Origin: Lactobacillus gallinarum DSM 10532 = JCM 2011 | GTDB taxonomy: Bacteria; Bacillota; Bacilli; Lactobacillales; Lactobacillaceae | Assembly (NCBI RefSeq): GCF_001434975.1 | Contig: NZ_AZEL01000056.1 | Location: 8,239 to 72,238 of the forward strand | Reading direction: 5' to 3' | Length of the DNA stretch: 64,000 bases | In this document: in pieces, positions 29,911-38,141 of the stretch | Position numbering within the stretch: position 1 is the stretch's first letter | Layout of the letters: the number at the start of each line of letters is the position of its first letter | Position numbers and translations under genes: made by a program | The notes under the pieces: model-generated | The model's database searches: none | Told to the model about the DNA's origin: nothing | Seen by the model: the letters and a program-made list of their open reading frames with translations, nothing else

Positions 29911-30855
29911 TTAATTAAAGTGCAGCATTATCGACATAATGCGGTTTACTTTCTTTTTAATCTTACCAAATTCGCCATGAGTAGTGTGATTATCCTGAAT
30001 AATAATCATGTCCTTAGCACCTTTGGTAGTACGCAAGAAGGTGTAATAACCTTCACCAGCACCATTAGCTGCCTTGTACTTCTTCAAGTTATAAAAACCA
30101 CCATTGTAGTATGACGGTGCCTTACCCTTGAAAAGCACTTTTCTGCTTTCTTTAGTCAGTAATTTACCATGTAGGATATACTCAATCGTTTTTGCTAAAT
30201 CAGCATTAGACATCACAATAGAGCCTGCACCTAATTCATTATGTGCATCCTTCACAGCCTGATCATGATCAACTCTCACGAATTGACCAGAACTTCTTTC
30301 GTAGCCTGGAACCCAGCCTGCAGATTTCAACTTAGTCATGCTTGACCATAAAAATTCGGTTTGCTTTAACTTAAGCGGCTTGATGTAAGTCTCACGGAAT
30401 AGCTTTTCATAAGACTTATGTTCAAGCTTAGACAAGATACCACAAAGGTAAATGTAGTTTACAGCTGTATAATGCCACTTGCCTAACTTTCTACCATCAA
30501 ACACAGTGTATTTTGCATCGTGAGCAATATTGGCTTCATCTGAAATAAATTCCGGTGTCCCCAATTGTTGATCAGTTTCTAGATCTAATCCAGAAGTCAT
30601 GGTTAATAAGTTGCTAATCTTGACATTATCTGCACCATCTACGTTAGGGTAAAACTTAGAAAGTGGATCATCTAAACTCAGCCTTCCCTTTTGTACCTCA
30701 CGCATGACCATCGCAGCAGTCATTGATTTTTGCACTGAATTAATCAAATAACTAGTGTCAGTACTATTATTTGTAGCGTACTCAAGTAAAGGTTTTCTGT
30801 TGCTTGTTACCAAGACAGATCCTTTAATGCCTAAACGATCAATAGCCTGGCGCAC
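29911..30855 (-). CDS. beta-lactamase/PBP-like serine hydrolase in the dlt operon
   Basis: 314 residues of the serine beta-lactamase fold. SVQK (about residues 40-43) is the SxxK nucleophile motif, YTAVNY the YxN motif, and NGAGEG near 265 sits where KTG/HxG is expected. The GTG start shares one base with the dltD stop, so it is the last gene of the operon. L. plantarum has a related hydrolase, DltE, that removes D-Ala from lipoteichoic acid, and a similar role is plausible here. The protein begins directly at MRQAIDRLG with no visible signal peptide or TM, which is odd for an enzyme acting on the wall. Confidence 0.75.
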   Translation of the reverse strand: MRQAIDRLGIKGSVLVTSNRKPLLEYATNNSTDTSYLINSVQKSMTAAMVMREVQKGRLSLDDPLSKFYPNVDGADNVKISNLLTMTSGLDLETDQQLGTPEFISDEANIAHDAKYTVFDGRKLGKWHYTAVNYIYLCGILSKLEHKSYEKLFRETYIKPLKLKQTEFLWSSMTKLKSAGWVPGYERSSGQFVRVDHDQAVKDAHNELGAGSIVMSNADLAKTIEYILHGKLLTKESRKVLFKGKAPSYYNGGFYNLKKYKAANGAGEGYYTFLRTTKGAKDMIIIQDNHTTHGEFGKIKKKVNRIMSIMLHFN

Positions 30856-32141
30856 TACTTTGCTTTTAAACTGTTCTTATTAGTCAAATCGACGCTCTTA
30901 ACATCGTCTTTATTCTGCCACTTCTTGGAGTAGTAGTAGTTAGACATGTAGTAGTTGTAACGTCTATTTGGTAATTCCATGAATGGCTTAACAGCTTGAT
31001 CAACTGCAACCCATCCTTTCCAACCTAAGTGAATAGTATCTTCCATGAAGTACTTTTCATTACCACGTTTTGAAAGATCTACTACATTTTCAAAACCTTG
31101 GTTAACAAGTTGGTGTTCAATCTTAGCAACAGATTCCTGGTACATCTTTTCTGATAAACCAGTGTACTTCATCCATTTTCCGTTAATTGGAGGAATAATG
31201 AACAATACATTAGTATGTTGCTTAGCAAATTGTTCCAGCATTAATTGGAAGTCACCATATTCAACTGAGTGAACATAGTCGAAATTACGTTGACTACCCT
31301 TCAAACGCTTCAATACCTTCTTAGGCAAACGAGTTCTATAGAAAGTATTGTCAATTCCTAAGTTATTTGAATTAGTATGCATTGCAGCTTGTTCTGCAGC
31401 GACCTTATTCAAAGCCTTAACAGAGTATGCACTTGGTAAAACTTTAGCTTTCTTTTGAATCTTATTTACACGATCGCGCAATTGGAATGCACTGAAGAAG
31501 TTATCTTCATTACTGAGCATTCTACGACGATTGTTTAAGTAAAACTTTTGGAAAGTGGTTAGTTTCTTACCTTCCGCAATTTGCTGAAGACTATTCTTAA
31601 TTTCGCCCTTAACGTCTGGCATTTCAAGCAAACGCTTAGCAGCGTAACGATCAGTCTTATTATTCTTAGCACTTAACAAGAAATTACATGCTTGAAGTGG
31701 TGAATAATACAAAGCAAAGGCATTAGGATCTTGACCCTTTTTGGTAAACCATTGTGGTGAAATAATCACAACAGCCTTTTTATTCTTAAGTTGCTTAGCT
31801 GTGCCTTGCATCCCTAAAAACTGAGCCAAAGATTGACTACCTGGACCACCAAGCAAGAATGGACGGTAATTTCTATGATACTTTTCCGCAATTACACTAG
31901 GGTGCAATGGATCAAATCTTGATAATTCACTTGAACCATAGAAAGGTACATAGCCGTCATCAAAAGCTTCTTGCTTCATTGTACTGCCCTTAAAGACAGT
32001 AGTATTTTGTGAAGCAGCAGCTTCATAGATTGTTTGCTTAGAAAAAGTTCTTTCCCAGGGAATAAGGAATACAACTAATAAAAGGATAAAAGCGCAAATA
32101 ACTGGGCCAAAAATTTGCCACAGCCGGCGTTTATTACTCAT
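30855..32141 (-). CDS. dltD: D-alanyl-lipoteichoic acid biosynthesis protein DltD
   Basis: 428 residues. One N-terminal TM (about 10-28) is followed by an SGNH-like extracytoplasmic domain with FYGSSELSRFDPLHP carrying the nucleophile Ser, and a late DTIHLGWKGW with the Asp/His pair. It transfers D-Ala to teichoic acid outside the membrane. Its start overlaps the dltC stop by eight bases. Confidence 0.95.
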   Translation of the reverse strand: MSNKRRLWQIFGPVICAFILLLVVFLIPWERTFSKQTIYEAAASQNTTVFKGSTMKQEAFDDGYVPFYGSSELSRFDPLHPSVIAEKYHRNYRPFLLGGPGSQSLAQFLGMQGTAKQLKNKKAVVIISPQWFTKKGQDPNAFALYYSPLQACNFLLSAKNNKTDRYAAKRLLEMPDVKGEIKNSLQQIAEGKKLTTFQKFYLNNRRRMLSNEDNFFSAFQLRDRVNKIQKKAKVLPSAYSVKALNKVAAEQAAMHTNSNNLGIDNTFYRTRLPKKVLKRLKGSQRNFDYVHSVEYGDFQLMLEQFAKQHTNVLFIIPPINGKWMKYTGLSEKMYQESVAKIEHQLVNQGFENVVDLSKRGNEKYFMEDTIHLGWKGWVAVDQAVKPFMELPNRRYNYYMSNYYYSKKWQNKDDVKSVDLTNKNSLKAK

Positions 32142-32373
32142 TTTCTAAGCTTTCCACCTTTGCAACAATCTTATTTGGAGTATCCCATTCAGCACGCTTG
32201 AATTCTGAAACGGGAACATCAATATCAAACTTTTCTTGTAAGCTCAAAAGCATTTGTACACTTGCCATTGAGTCCATCAAACCATTGTCAAAGATGTTTT
32301 CATCCATTTGATCTGATAAATCTTCACCAGTTAAATCGTTTAAAATGTCTAATACGCCTTGTTTAGTGTCCAT
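32134..32373 (-). CDS. dltC: D-alanine carrier protein DltC
   Basis: 79 residues. LMDSMASVQ carries the phosphopantetheine Ser (S35). The carrier accepts D-Ala from DltA and delivers it to DltB. It lies 58 bases after dltB and overlaps dltD. Confidence 0.96.
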   Translation of the reverse strand: MDTKQGVLDILNDLTGEDLSDQMDENIFDNGLMDSMASVQMLLSLQEKFDIDVPVSEFKRAEWDTPNKIVAKVESLENE

Positions 32374-32431
32374 AATTAATACCTCTATTCAACACAAATA
32401 CTTAATTAATATCATTCCATATTATATAAGC

Positions 32432-33670
32432 TTATTTCCAACCGAACCATAGTTGACTAAGAAATCCTGAGAAAATCAAGAAACTGAAGCAAACTACGTT
32501 AAAGGTTAAGAAAATGGCGAACCATTCAGTAAACTTGTTAGATGGAATTTGCTTCTTATGCTTTCCCTTAAATCTAAGCCACATATCGTTGATACAAATA
32601 GCTGAAGCGTGGAAGATACCATAAACAATATAATACCACGTTAAGCCGTGCCAGAAACCCTGGATTAAGAACAACAGGAAGTAAGAAACTTGTGACAATC
32701 TAATTCGATTCTTAAACAATTTTTTCTTCATTGCAAAGAAAGAGAATCGCATATAGATGTAGTCACGGAACCAGAATGACAAAGTCATATGCCAACGATT
32801 CCAGAAATCTTTAATGTTCTTAGAAATAAATGGCTTATTGAAGTTCATTGGGGTATGAATACCCATGAAGTATGAAATTGATACGGCAAATAATGAATAA
32901 CCTGCAAAGTCAAAGAACAAGTACATGCTGTAACAATACATGTAAGCAAGTACCCACCATGAAAGCTTCAAACCACCATTTGCATTGCCGACTACTAATG
33001 CAGAGGCAGTGATCTTTGGTAACCAATAAGTACCAAAGAACCAACCAATAACAAACTTATATAAAAAGCCTTGGAATAAATATCTTACTGCATATTGCAA
33101 ATCAGTAATATATGCATCCCTTGTAGGAACCTTTTCATAATCCTTCTTAAATCTACGGTAACGATCAATAGGACCTGATGAAATGGTTGGGAAGAAGAGC
33201 AAGAATCTTGCATAAGTTACAGGATCTACCTTCTTAATCGCACCATCACGCATTTCCATAATAACTTGAACGGTCTTAAAGGTTACATATGAAATACCTA
33301 AGAACCCAATTACAAAGCCGATGGAATTATCAGGAAAAGCAGTTAAATATTTAACTGCAGCTAATGGAATAATTGCCAGAATTACTGCTAAGCTAAATAC
33401 CCAAGTCTTATTTTTACCGTGATGACGATAATACTGATAAGCAAAGGTCAAAATAAACTCATAAACCAGCCAGATTAATAAGTTAACCCCTTGTTGCCAG
33501 TGACTACCATCAAAAATCAAGAATAAGAAAACAATTGAGAAAATTGCTTCATATGTCTTGAAACGATGACCGAAGTATAACCCCAAAATGATTGGGATTA
33601 AAGCAATCATCAAATAAATGAAATATTGCGGATTTGAATAAGGTTGTAAGTTAATGAAATTAAAATTCAC
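32432..33670 (-). CDS. dltB: D-alanyl transfer protein DltB (MBOAT)
   Basis: 412 residues with about eleven TM. The MBOAT core is seen in FWNRWHMTLSFWFRDYIYMR and in GFWHGLTWYYIVYG, which contains the catalytic His. It moves the D-Ala from DltC across the membrane. It shares a base with dltA. Confidence 0.96.
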   Translation of the reverse strand: MNFNFINLQPYSNPQYFIYLMIALIPIILGLYFGHRFKTYEAIFSIVFLFLIFDGSHWQQGVNLLIWLVYEFILTFAYQYYRHHGKNKTWVFSLAVILAIIPLAAVKYLTAFPDNSIGFVIGFLGISYVTFKTVQVIMEMRDGAIKKVDPVTYARFLLFFPTISSGPIDRYRRFKKDYEKVPTRDAYITDLQYAVRYLFQGFLYKFVIGWFFGTYWLPKITASALVVGNANGGLKLSWWVLAYMYCYSMYLFFDFAGYSLFAVSISYFMGIHTPMNFNKPFISKNIKDFWNRWHMTLSFWFRDYIYMRFSFFAMKKKLFKNRIRLSQVSYFLLFLIQGFWHGLTWYYIVYGIFHASAICINDMWLRFKGKHKKQIPSNKFTEWFAIFLTFNVVCFSFLIFSGFLSQLWFGWK

Positions 33671-35187
33671 TACTTATTAACCTCCTTAATAACCGCTTTG
33701 ATATCTACCTTGCCATTTTGAGAAATTGGCAATTTATCTTGGTAAACAAAACGTTGTGGAATCATGTAAGGCATAACGTTCTTAGCTAAATCTTCACGAA
33801 TTTCCTTAGTTAAAGCAGCTTCTGAGTGCTGACGCGCTACGCCTTCCTTTAATTCGATTTCTGCAACGATTTGCTTAACAGTGTGGTCCTTATTGTATTT
33901 AGGTGCCGCAACGCCATAACGAACGTATTTATTCTTAGTTAAGTAGAAGTTGATTTCTTCAAGTTCGATTCTGTAACCATTGAACTTGATTTGGAAGTCA
34001 ATTCTACCGCGATAGAAGAGCATGTCGCCGTCATCAAAGAATCCAGCATCCCCACTGCGGTAGCTACAGTACTTGTCGTCATCCTTTTGGAAGAAGGCAG
34101 CTTCAGTTTTTTCAGGGTTGTTCATGTAACCCTTTGAAACGCTAGGACCGCTAATGATAATTTCACCTTCGCCAGGCTTATCACCCTTTGAAGTATCAAT
34201 AGTGATCTTGGTGTCTTCCTTAACCTTACCGATTGGTAAACGGTCATACTTCTTAAGAATGTCGTCAGTAATTTCAACTTGCGTTACGGCAACAGTTGTT
34301 TCGGTTGGACCGTAAGTGTTGAAGATATGGCTTTCTGGGAATCTCTTCTTAAGCATGTCTGCTTCGCTGTGTGGTAATTCTTCACCACAGAATAAGAAGT
34401 GACTAAGGTCTGGATGATGTTCAGAATCAAAAGTCTTATCCAAGAAACACATTTGTGCAAATGATGGGGTTGATACCCAAACATTAAATTGCATCTTTGG
34501 CAAAGTTTGGAACAATTGACCAAAGTTTTGCGTTACATCGTGTGGCAATACAACAAGCTTACCTGCTGAAACAAGTGCAGGGTAAAGACTCATTACTGAC
34601 AAGTCGAATGAGTATGGAGCTTGGGCCAAGAAACTTGGGTGTTCTGGCAAATTAAAGTCTGATAACTCCCAGTTTACAAAGCTGAGTAAGTTATCGTGAC
34701 TGATTTGTACACCCTTAGGCTTACCAGTAGTACCTGAAGTGAAGATGATGTAGTAGTTTTCATCGCCTTCAACAAATTTGCTTTCGTCAACAGTGAAGTC
34801 GCCATCTTCAACTTCACTAGCCTTAAGTACCTTAACGTTGTCTAAGTTAACGTCTGGCAATGGGTCAATTTCCAAAACCAATGGTGATTTTGAAACATCT
34901 TGAATCATGGTCAAACGTTCAGCGTTTGAGTAACTAGCAATTGGAATATATGCGTGCCCTGACTTAACACAGCCAAGGAAACTAGCAACCATTTCAAAAG
35001 TTTGACCACCCCAGATCATGATTGGAGCATGATCTGGAATATCCATCGCAGCAATCTTGTGTGCCCACGCATTGGAACGCTGCTTAAGTTCGCCATATGT
35101 ATTGGTTTTACCAAGATAGTCGTAAACAACACGATCTGGTTCTTGTTCAGCTATCTCATCTATTCTCTTAATAACATCTTGAATCAT
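33670..35187 (-). CDS. dltA: D-alanine--D-alanyl carrier ligase DltA
   Basis: 505 residues of the ANL adenylating family. The P-loop-like FTSGTTGKPKGV (about 150), FNTYGPTETTV, YRSGD and the C-terminal GKVDIKA with the catalytic Lys are all present. It activates D-Ala with ATP and loads DltC. Modification lowers wall charge and influences resistance to cationic peptides. Confidence 0.97.
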   Translation of the reverse strand: MIQDVIKRIDEIAEQEPDRVVYDYLGKTNTYGELKQRSNAWAHKIAAMDIPDHAPIMIWGGQTFEMVASFLGCVKSGHAYIPIASYSNAERLTMIQDVSKSPLVLEIDPLPDVNLDNVKVLKASEVEDGDFTVDESKFVEGDENYYIIFTSGTTGKPKGVQISHDNLLSFVNWELSDFNLPEHPSFLAQAPYSFDLSVMSLYPALVSAGKLVVLPHDVTQNFGQLFQTLPKMQFNVWVSTPSFAQMCFLDKTFDSEHHPDLSHFLFCGEELPHSEADMLKKRFPESHIFNTYGPTETTVAVTQVEITDDILKKYDRLPIGKVKEDTKITIDTSKGDKPGEGEIIISGPSVSKGYMNNPEKTEAAFFQKDDDKYCSYRSGDAGFFDDGDMLFYRGRIDFQIKFNGYRIELEEINFYLTKNKYVRYGVAAPKYNKDHTVKQIVAEIELKEGVARQHSEAALTKEIREDLAKNVMPYMIPQRFVYQDKLPISQNGKVDIKAVIKEVNK

Positions 35188-35202
35188 GTGACAACACCTA
35201 CC

Positions 35203-35355
35203 TTAAAATTCGTTATAAATGAAATGAACTGAAGTAAGTCCACTATATTCATACAAATAAATAAGGGCCATCAGGATTCCAAAATAAACAATCGTTTTCA
35301 AGACAAACATACCGACGCGTTTGCCTCGAGAATCAATTTTCGACTTCTTATCCAT
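35203..35355 (-). CDS. dltX: DltX, teichoic acid D-Ala incorporation-associated protein
   Basis: 50 residues: basic start MDKKSKIDSRGKR, a single TM (about 16-36) and the conserved C-terminal EYSGLTSVHFIYNEF. The C-terminal motif binds DltB and is essential for D-alanylation in lactobacilli. The start follows GGGAGAA. It heads the operon, 15 bases before dltA. Confidence 0.93.
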   Translation of the reverse strand: MDKKSKIDSRGKRVGMFVLKTIVYFGILMALIYLYEYSGLTSVHFIYNEF

Positions 35356-35508
35356 TGTTTCTCCCTCAAGTAATATTTTTGTAACATTTTATTACTTTGT
35401 CTTATATTACTACAAATAGCAACAATCAGCACATCATCGCTATACATTTTAACAAATTTAAACTTTTTCTTAAATTAAGGCTGCATAAAATATACGGAAA
35501 GCGTTTTA

Positions 35509-35805
35509 TTATTGTATTTTTTTGCAATTGCGGTATGCGAAGTACAGCGGAATGGCTATAATTACCGCAACAAAAATTAAAGCAAAGATCAATAGTCGCA
35601 TCATATTTTTAGGATCAGTCCAACGATCGCTTTTTGCCGTGGCCAAAATATACGCTGCAAACAATACGATAATGATTAATTCACCTAAACAAAACCATGA
35701 GTGTAGATTTTGATACAAATACAGATACGTTGTTGCAGGCAGCAGGCAAAACCAGCCCGCAAAACGCAACCAAAAGATTTCCTTTTGACGGTAATTGAGA
35801 TTCAT
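35509..35805 (-). CDS. small membrane protein, unknown
   Basis: 98 residues with three hydrophobic segments (about 13-30, 36-54, 70-90) and a basic tail YRNCKKIQ. It lies 18 bases after the beta-propeller-like protein gene (35824-36960), so it is co-transcribed with it. No family is recognised. About 150 bases separate it from dltX; that gap holds the dlt promoter region and no ORF. Confidence 0.6.
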   Translation of the reverse strand: MNLNYRQKEIFWLRFAGWFCLLPATTYLYLYQNLHSWFCLGELIIIVLFAAYILATAKSDRWTDPKNMMRLLIFALIFVAVIIAIPLYFAYRNCKKIQ

Positions 35806-35823
35806 CGCTTGTTTCCTTTCATC

Positions 35824-36960
35824 CTAATTGCCAAACAACGCATTAATATTGATGGATAAAATCCGATCCATTACTACAACATTCGGCTTAGCATATTGCT
35901 GCGACGCGGATTCAAATAGACAAAGTAGTTGCCCTTTATAAGCTGTAATCTGCTCCAAATATGGCGGCATTTCTAGTTCTAACTCCGCATTCTTTTCATC
36001 TAATGCATTTAAGGCAGAAGTTGGGAAAACGTACAGATTAGAACTACCGCTACCGTATGACTGACTCAAGAAGATCTTATTTTGATAAATTGCAATCCCT
36101 TGAATCTGCTTATCCATGCTAGTTTCGCCAGTTGGATCTGACCACTGCAGCGTACCCGTAACAGATTTCACTTCATTATTAGTAATCGAACCTTTGTTTT
36201 TGCCGCTACGAGCAATTCGATATGCCGCAACTTTGCCGCGTCCATACATATTGAAGAATCCAACAAATAATTGACTGTCATAATAGGTAACTGCAGATGC
36301 TTTTTCAACTGCTGGAATTGCAATCTGGTGATCATATTTAATTGGAATTCTGCTTCCTGGCTTATATTCTTTCATTTCTTTTAATGAAAATGCGGCTAAA
36401 GCTGAGGACTTACCTAATGAACCTGTAATCCAAATATTTTTAGCAACGGGATCATATGCAATACCGCCTAAATGCGGCCTACCTGGGACTTGAATTGTCT
36501 TAATATATTTACCCGTCTTTTTATCTAAAACATAGATAACGGAAGCATGAACATGATCCCCGTCATAGGCAGTAATTAAAATGTACTGGCTCGCTACCGC
36601 GATTCCTTGAGGCGTCATTGCAGTTGCTACATCGTATTTTTTAGTTTTAAAATTGTAGGCCTTAGTTGAAATCAGTCCTGGAATAATAAAATCTTTTCCG
36701 TCCCATGTCCTCGGCGGAACATAAGTAGATACTTTATTAATAAAAGGATAGTTTTCACGTAAAGCTTTTTGATAGTTTTTGAAATTATGCCAAGCTGCAC
36801 TCGTATTTGTTCCATCATTAGCTTTTACTACTTTAGGACGCTCTCGCAGCATCTCTTGTTTCTGCAACCATTGATAGCCAAAATAGCCGCCTGTTCCGAC
36901 ACCTACTAAGATGAGAACAGTTATTATCAATTGCAAAACAAACTTTCCAAATTTTTTCAC
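35824..36960 (-). CDS. membrane-anchored extracellular beta-propeller-like protein
   Basis: 378 residues: an N-terminal TM (about 7-28), a short linker, then repeated strand-rich blocks (VASQYILITAYDGDHVHASVIYVLDKKTG, GGIAYDPVAKNIWITGS, VTYYDSQLFVGFF, IQGIAIYQNKIFLSQSYG, ITAYKGQLLCLFES). These resemble blades of a YncE/NHL-type propeller. Function unknown; the position upstream of dlt suggests a wall-related role. It forms a two-gene unit with the small membrane protein downstream. Confidence 0.7.
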   Translation of the reverse strand: MKKFGKFVLQLIITVLILVGVGTGGYFGYQWLQKQEMLRERPKVVKANDGTNTSAAWHNFKNYQKALRENYPFINKVSTYVPPRTWDGKDFIIPGLISTKAYNFKTKKYDVATAMTPQGIAVASQYILITAYDGDHVHASVIYVLDKKTGKYIKTIQVPGRPHLGGIAYDPVAKNIWITGSLGKSSALAAFSLKEMKEYKPGSRIPIKYDHQIAIPAVEKASAVTYYDSQLFVGFFNMYGRGKVAAYRIARSGKNKGSITNNEVKSVTGTLQWSDPTGETSMDKQIQGIAIYQNKIFLSQSYGSGSSNLYVFPTSALNALDEKNAELELEMPPYLEQITAYKGQLLCLFESASQQYAKPNVVVMDRILSININALFGN

Positions 36961-37119
36961 CGAACTGTTCCTTTCTTTACCTTTTTGACATGCCTAACAT
37001 TATAGCCACATTCATTATACTTTTACTAATCTGCCACGAATTTTCATTAAAAATATAGATTTTTCGAAAATAAAGTTTATTTCGTCACACTTTTTTCACA
37101 ATTTAAGGTTATACTACTT

Positions 37120-37285
37120 AATGTAGTGAGGAAGAAAACAATCTTTCTTATTACAACTCAACTTTTTTGTTTTTCATTCATACTCCTCCAAGTAAATAAT
37201 GAAAATAAAAAGAATTGACTTACTCCAATTAGTCAATTTCATATCTATCCCTTTCGGCTCACGTGCGTTGCGTGGGCTTTTCTTA
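37120..37285 (+). ncRNA. candidate small RNA 1 with CUCCUCC loop
   Basis: TATACT (37110-37115) is followed by a run of hairpins: TTTTCATT...AATGAAAA enclosing CTCCTCC (37183-37189), AATTGACT/AGTCAATT enclosing CTCC, and a terminator GCTCACG/CGTGGGC then TTTTCTT (to about 37285). There is no ORF. It resembles the second candidate 200 bases downstream. Confidence 0.55.
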
Positions 37286-37384
37286 TGTCCAAAATCAATT
37301 TCTTAAATACTTCACAAGCAAATCTTTACCTTTTCATAAGAATTTGAACATTTTTAATTCACATTTAGCCTGTATTATAAAAAA

Positions 37385-37500
37385 TGTAACAAGGCGGTAG
37401 AAACTTGTTACATACTCCCACTTTTTTATTTCATTCATTCTTACTCCTCCAAAGTAGATGAAACTAATAAGGTCCGCAAAATCTTGCGGACCTTTTCCTT
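37385..37500 (+). ncRNA. candidate small RNA 2 with CUCCUCC loop
   Basis: TGTAACAAG/CTTGTTACA hairpin, TTTCAT...ATGAAA enclosing CTCCTCC (37444-37450), and terminator GGTCCGCAA/TTGCGGACC (37471-37492) with a T-rich tail. It shares ACTTTTTT-TTTCATTCAT-ACTCCTCCAA with candidate 1. TATTAT at 37373 may be the -10; the -35 is unclear. Confidence 0.55.
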
Positions 37501-37537
37501 TTTTCCTGTATACTTAAGATAGAAAAGAGGCGCAAAT

Positions 37538-38008
37538 ATGTTTTCACCATCGATTAAACATTTAATTCAAGAAAAATCAGGTTCGTTTTTAATTCCAGCT
37601 AGTCGGATTGCCTTTGTTCAAGATGACAATCCTTTATATCATGCCTTTTTAATCCTTACTAAAGTTAAATATTCTAAAATTCCAGTTTTAGATAAAGATA
37701 AAAAAGTGGTTGGTCTGCTTAGTTTAGCGATGATTACAGACAAGATGCTAACGAATGAGGAAATTTCTACCGCACCTTTAGATCAATTAAAGGTTAAAGA
37801 TGTCATGCAAACCAAGTTCGATAAAATAAATTTTGTCGAAACTACGCTAGAGGCGCAGCTTCATTTATTGATTAACAACGCCTTTTTACCGGTCGTCGAT
37901 GACCGCGGCGTTTTCCAAGGATTACTTACTAGACGTGAGTGGATCAAAGCCTTTAACTATGTTACCCATACATATGATAAGCACTACAAATCAATCAAAA
38001 TAAAATAA
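37538..38008 (+). CDS. cbpB: CBS-domain protein CbpB
   Basis: 156 residues with two CBS motifs (about 25-70 and 90-140: KYSKIPVLDKDKKVVGLLSLAMI; NNAFLPVVDDRGVFQGLLTRREWI). This is the architecture of CbpB/YkuL, a c-di-AMP-binding protein that links c-di-AMP to the Rel (p)ppGpp synthetase in Firmicutes. Length and the TRREWIKAFN end fit that family. It has a GAGGCGC ribosome site and is monocistronic. Confidence 0.85.
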   Translation: MFSPSIKHLIQEKSGSFLIPASRIAFVQDDNPLYHAFLILTKVKYSKIPVLDKDKKVVGLLSLAMITDKMLTNEEISTAPLDQLKVKDVMQTKFDKINFVETTLEAQLHLLINNAFLPVVDDRGVFQGLLTRREWIKAFNYVTHTYDKHYKSIKIK

Positions 38009-38009
38009 C

Positions 38010-38041
38010 CCACGGGCAGTCTATTATGGGCTGCCTTTTTT
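38010..38041 (+). terminator. terminator of cbpB
   Basis: GGGCAGTC / GGGCTGCC-type stem followed by TTTTTT. Confidence 0.75.
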
Positions 38042-38141
38042 AATGAAGAAAAATAGAATTCTATTTACGTATTATTATGGTAAAAGAATGTTAGAATGTT
38101 TTGAGTAGAGTGATATATTTACTTTTTTGGAGGCTATACAT

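Noticed and set aside
37000-37537. CRISPR array
   Set aside because: Two similar blocks only, with unequal spacing and terminators; they look like small RNA genes.
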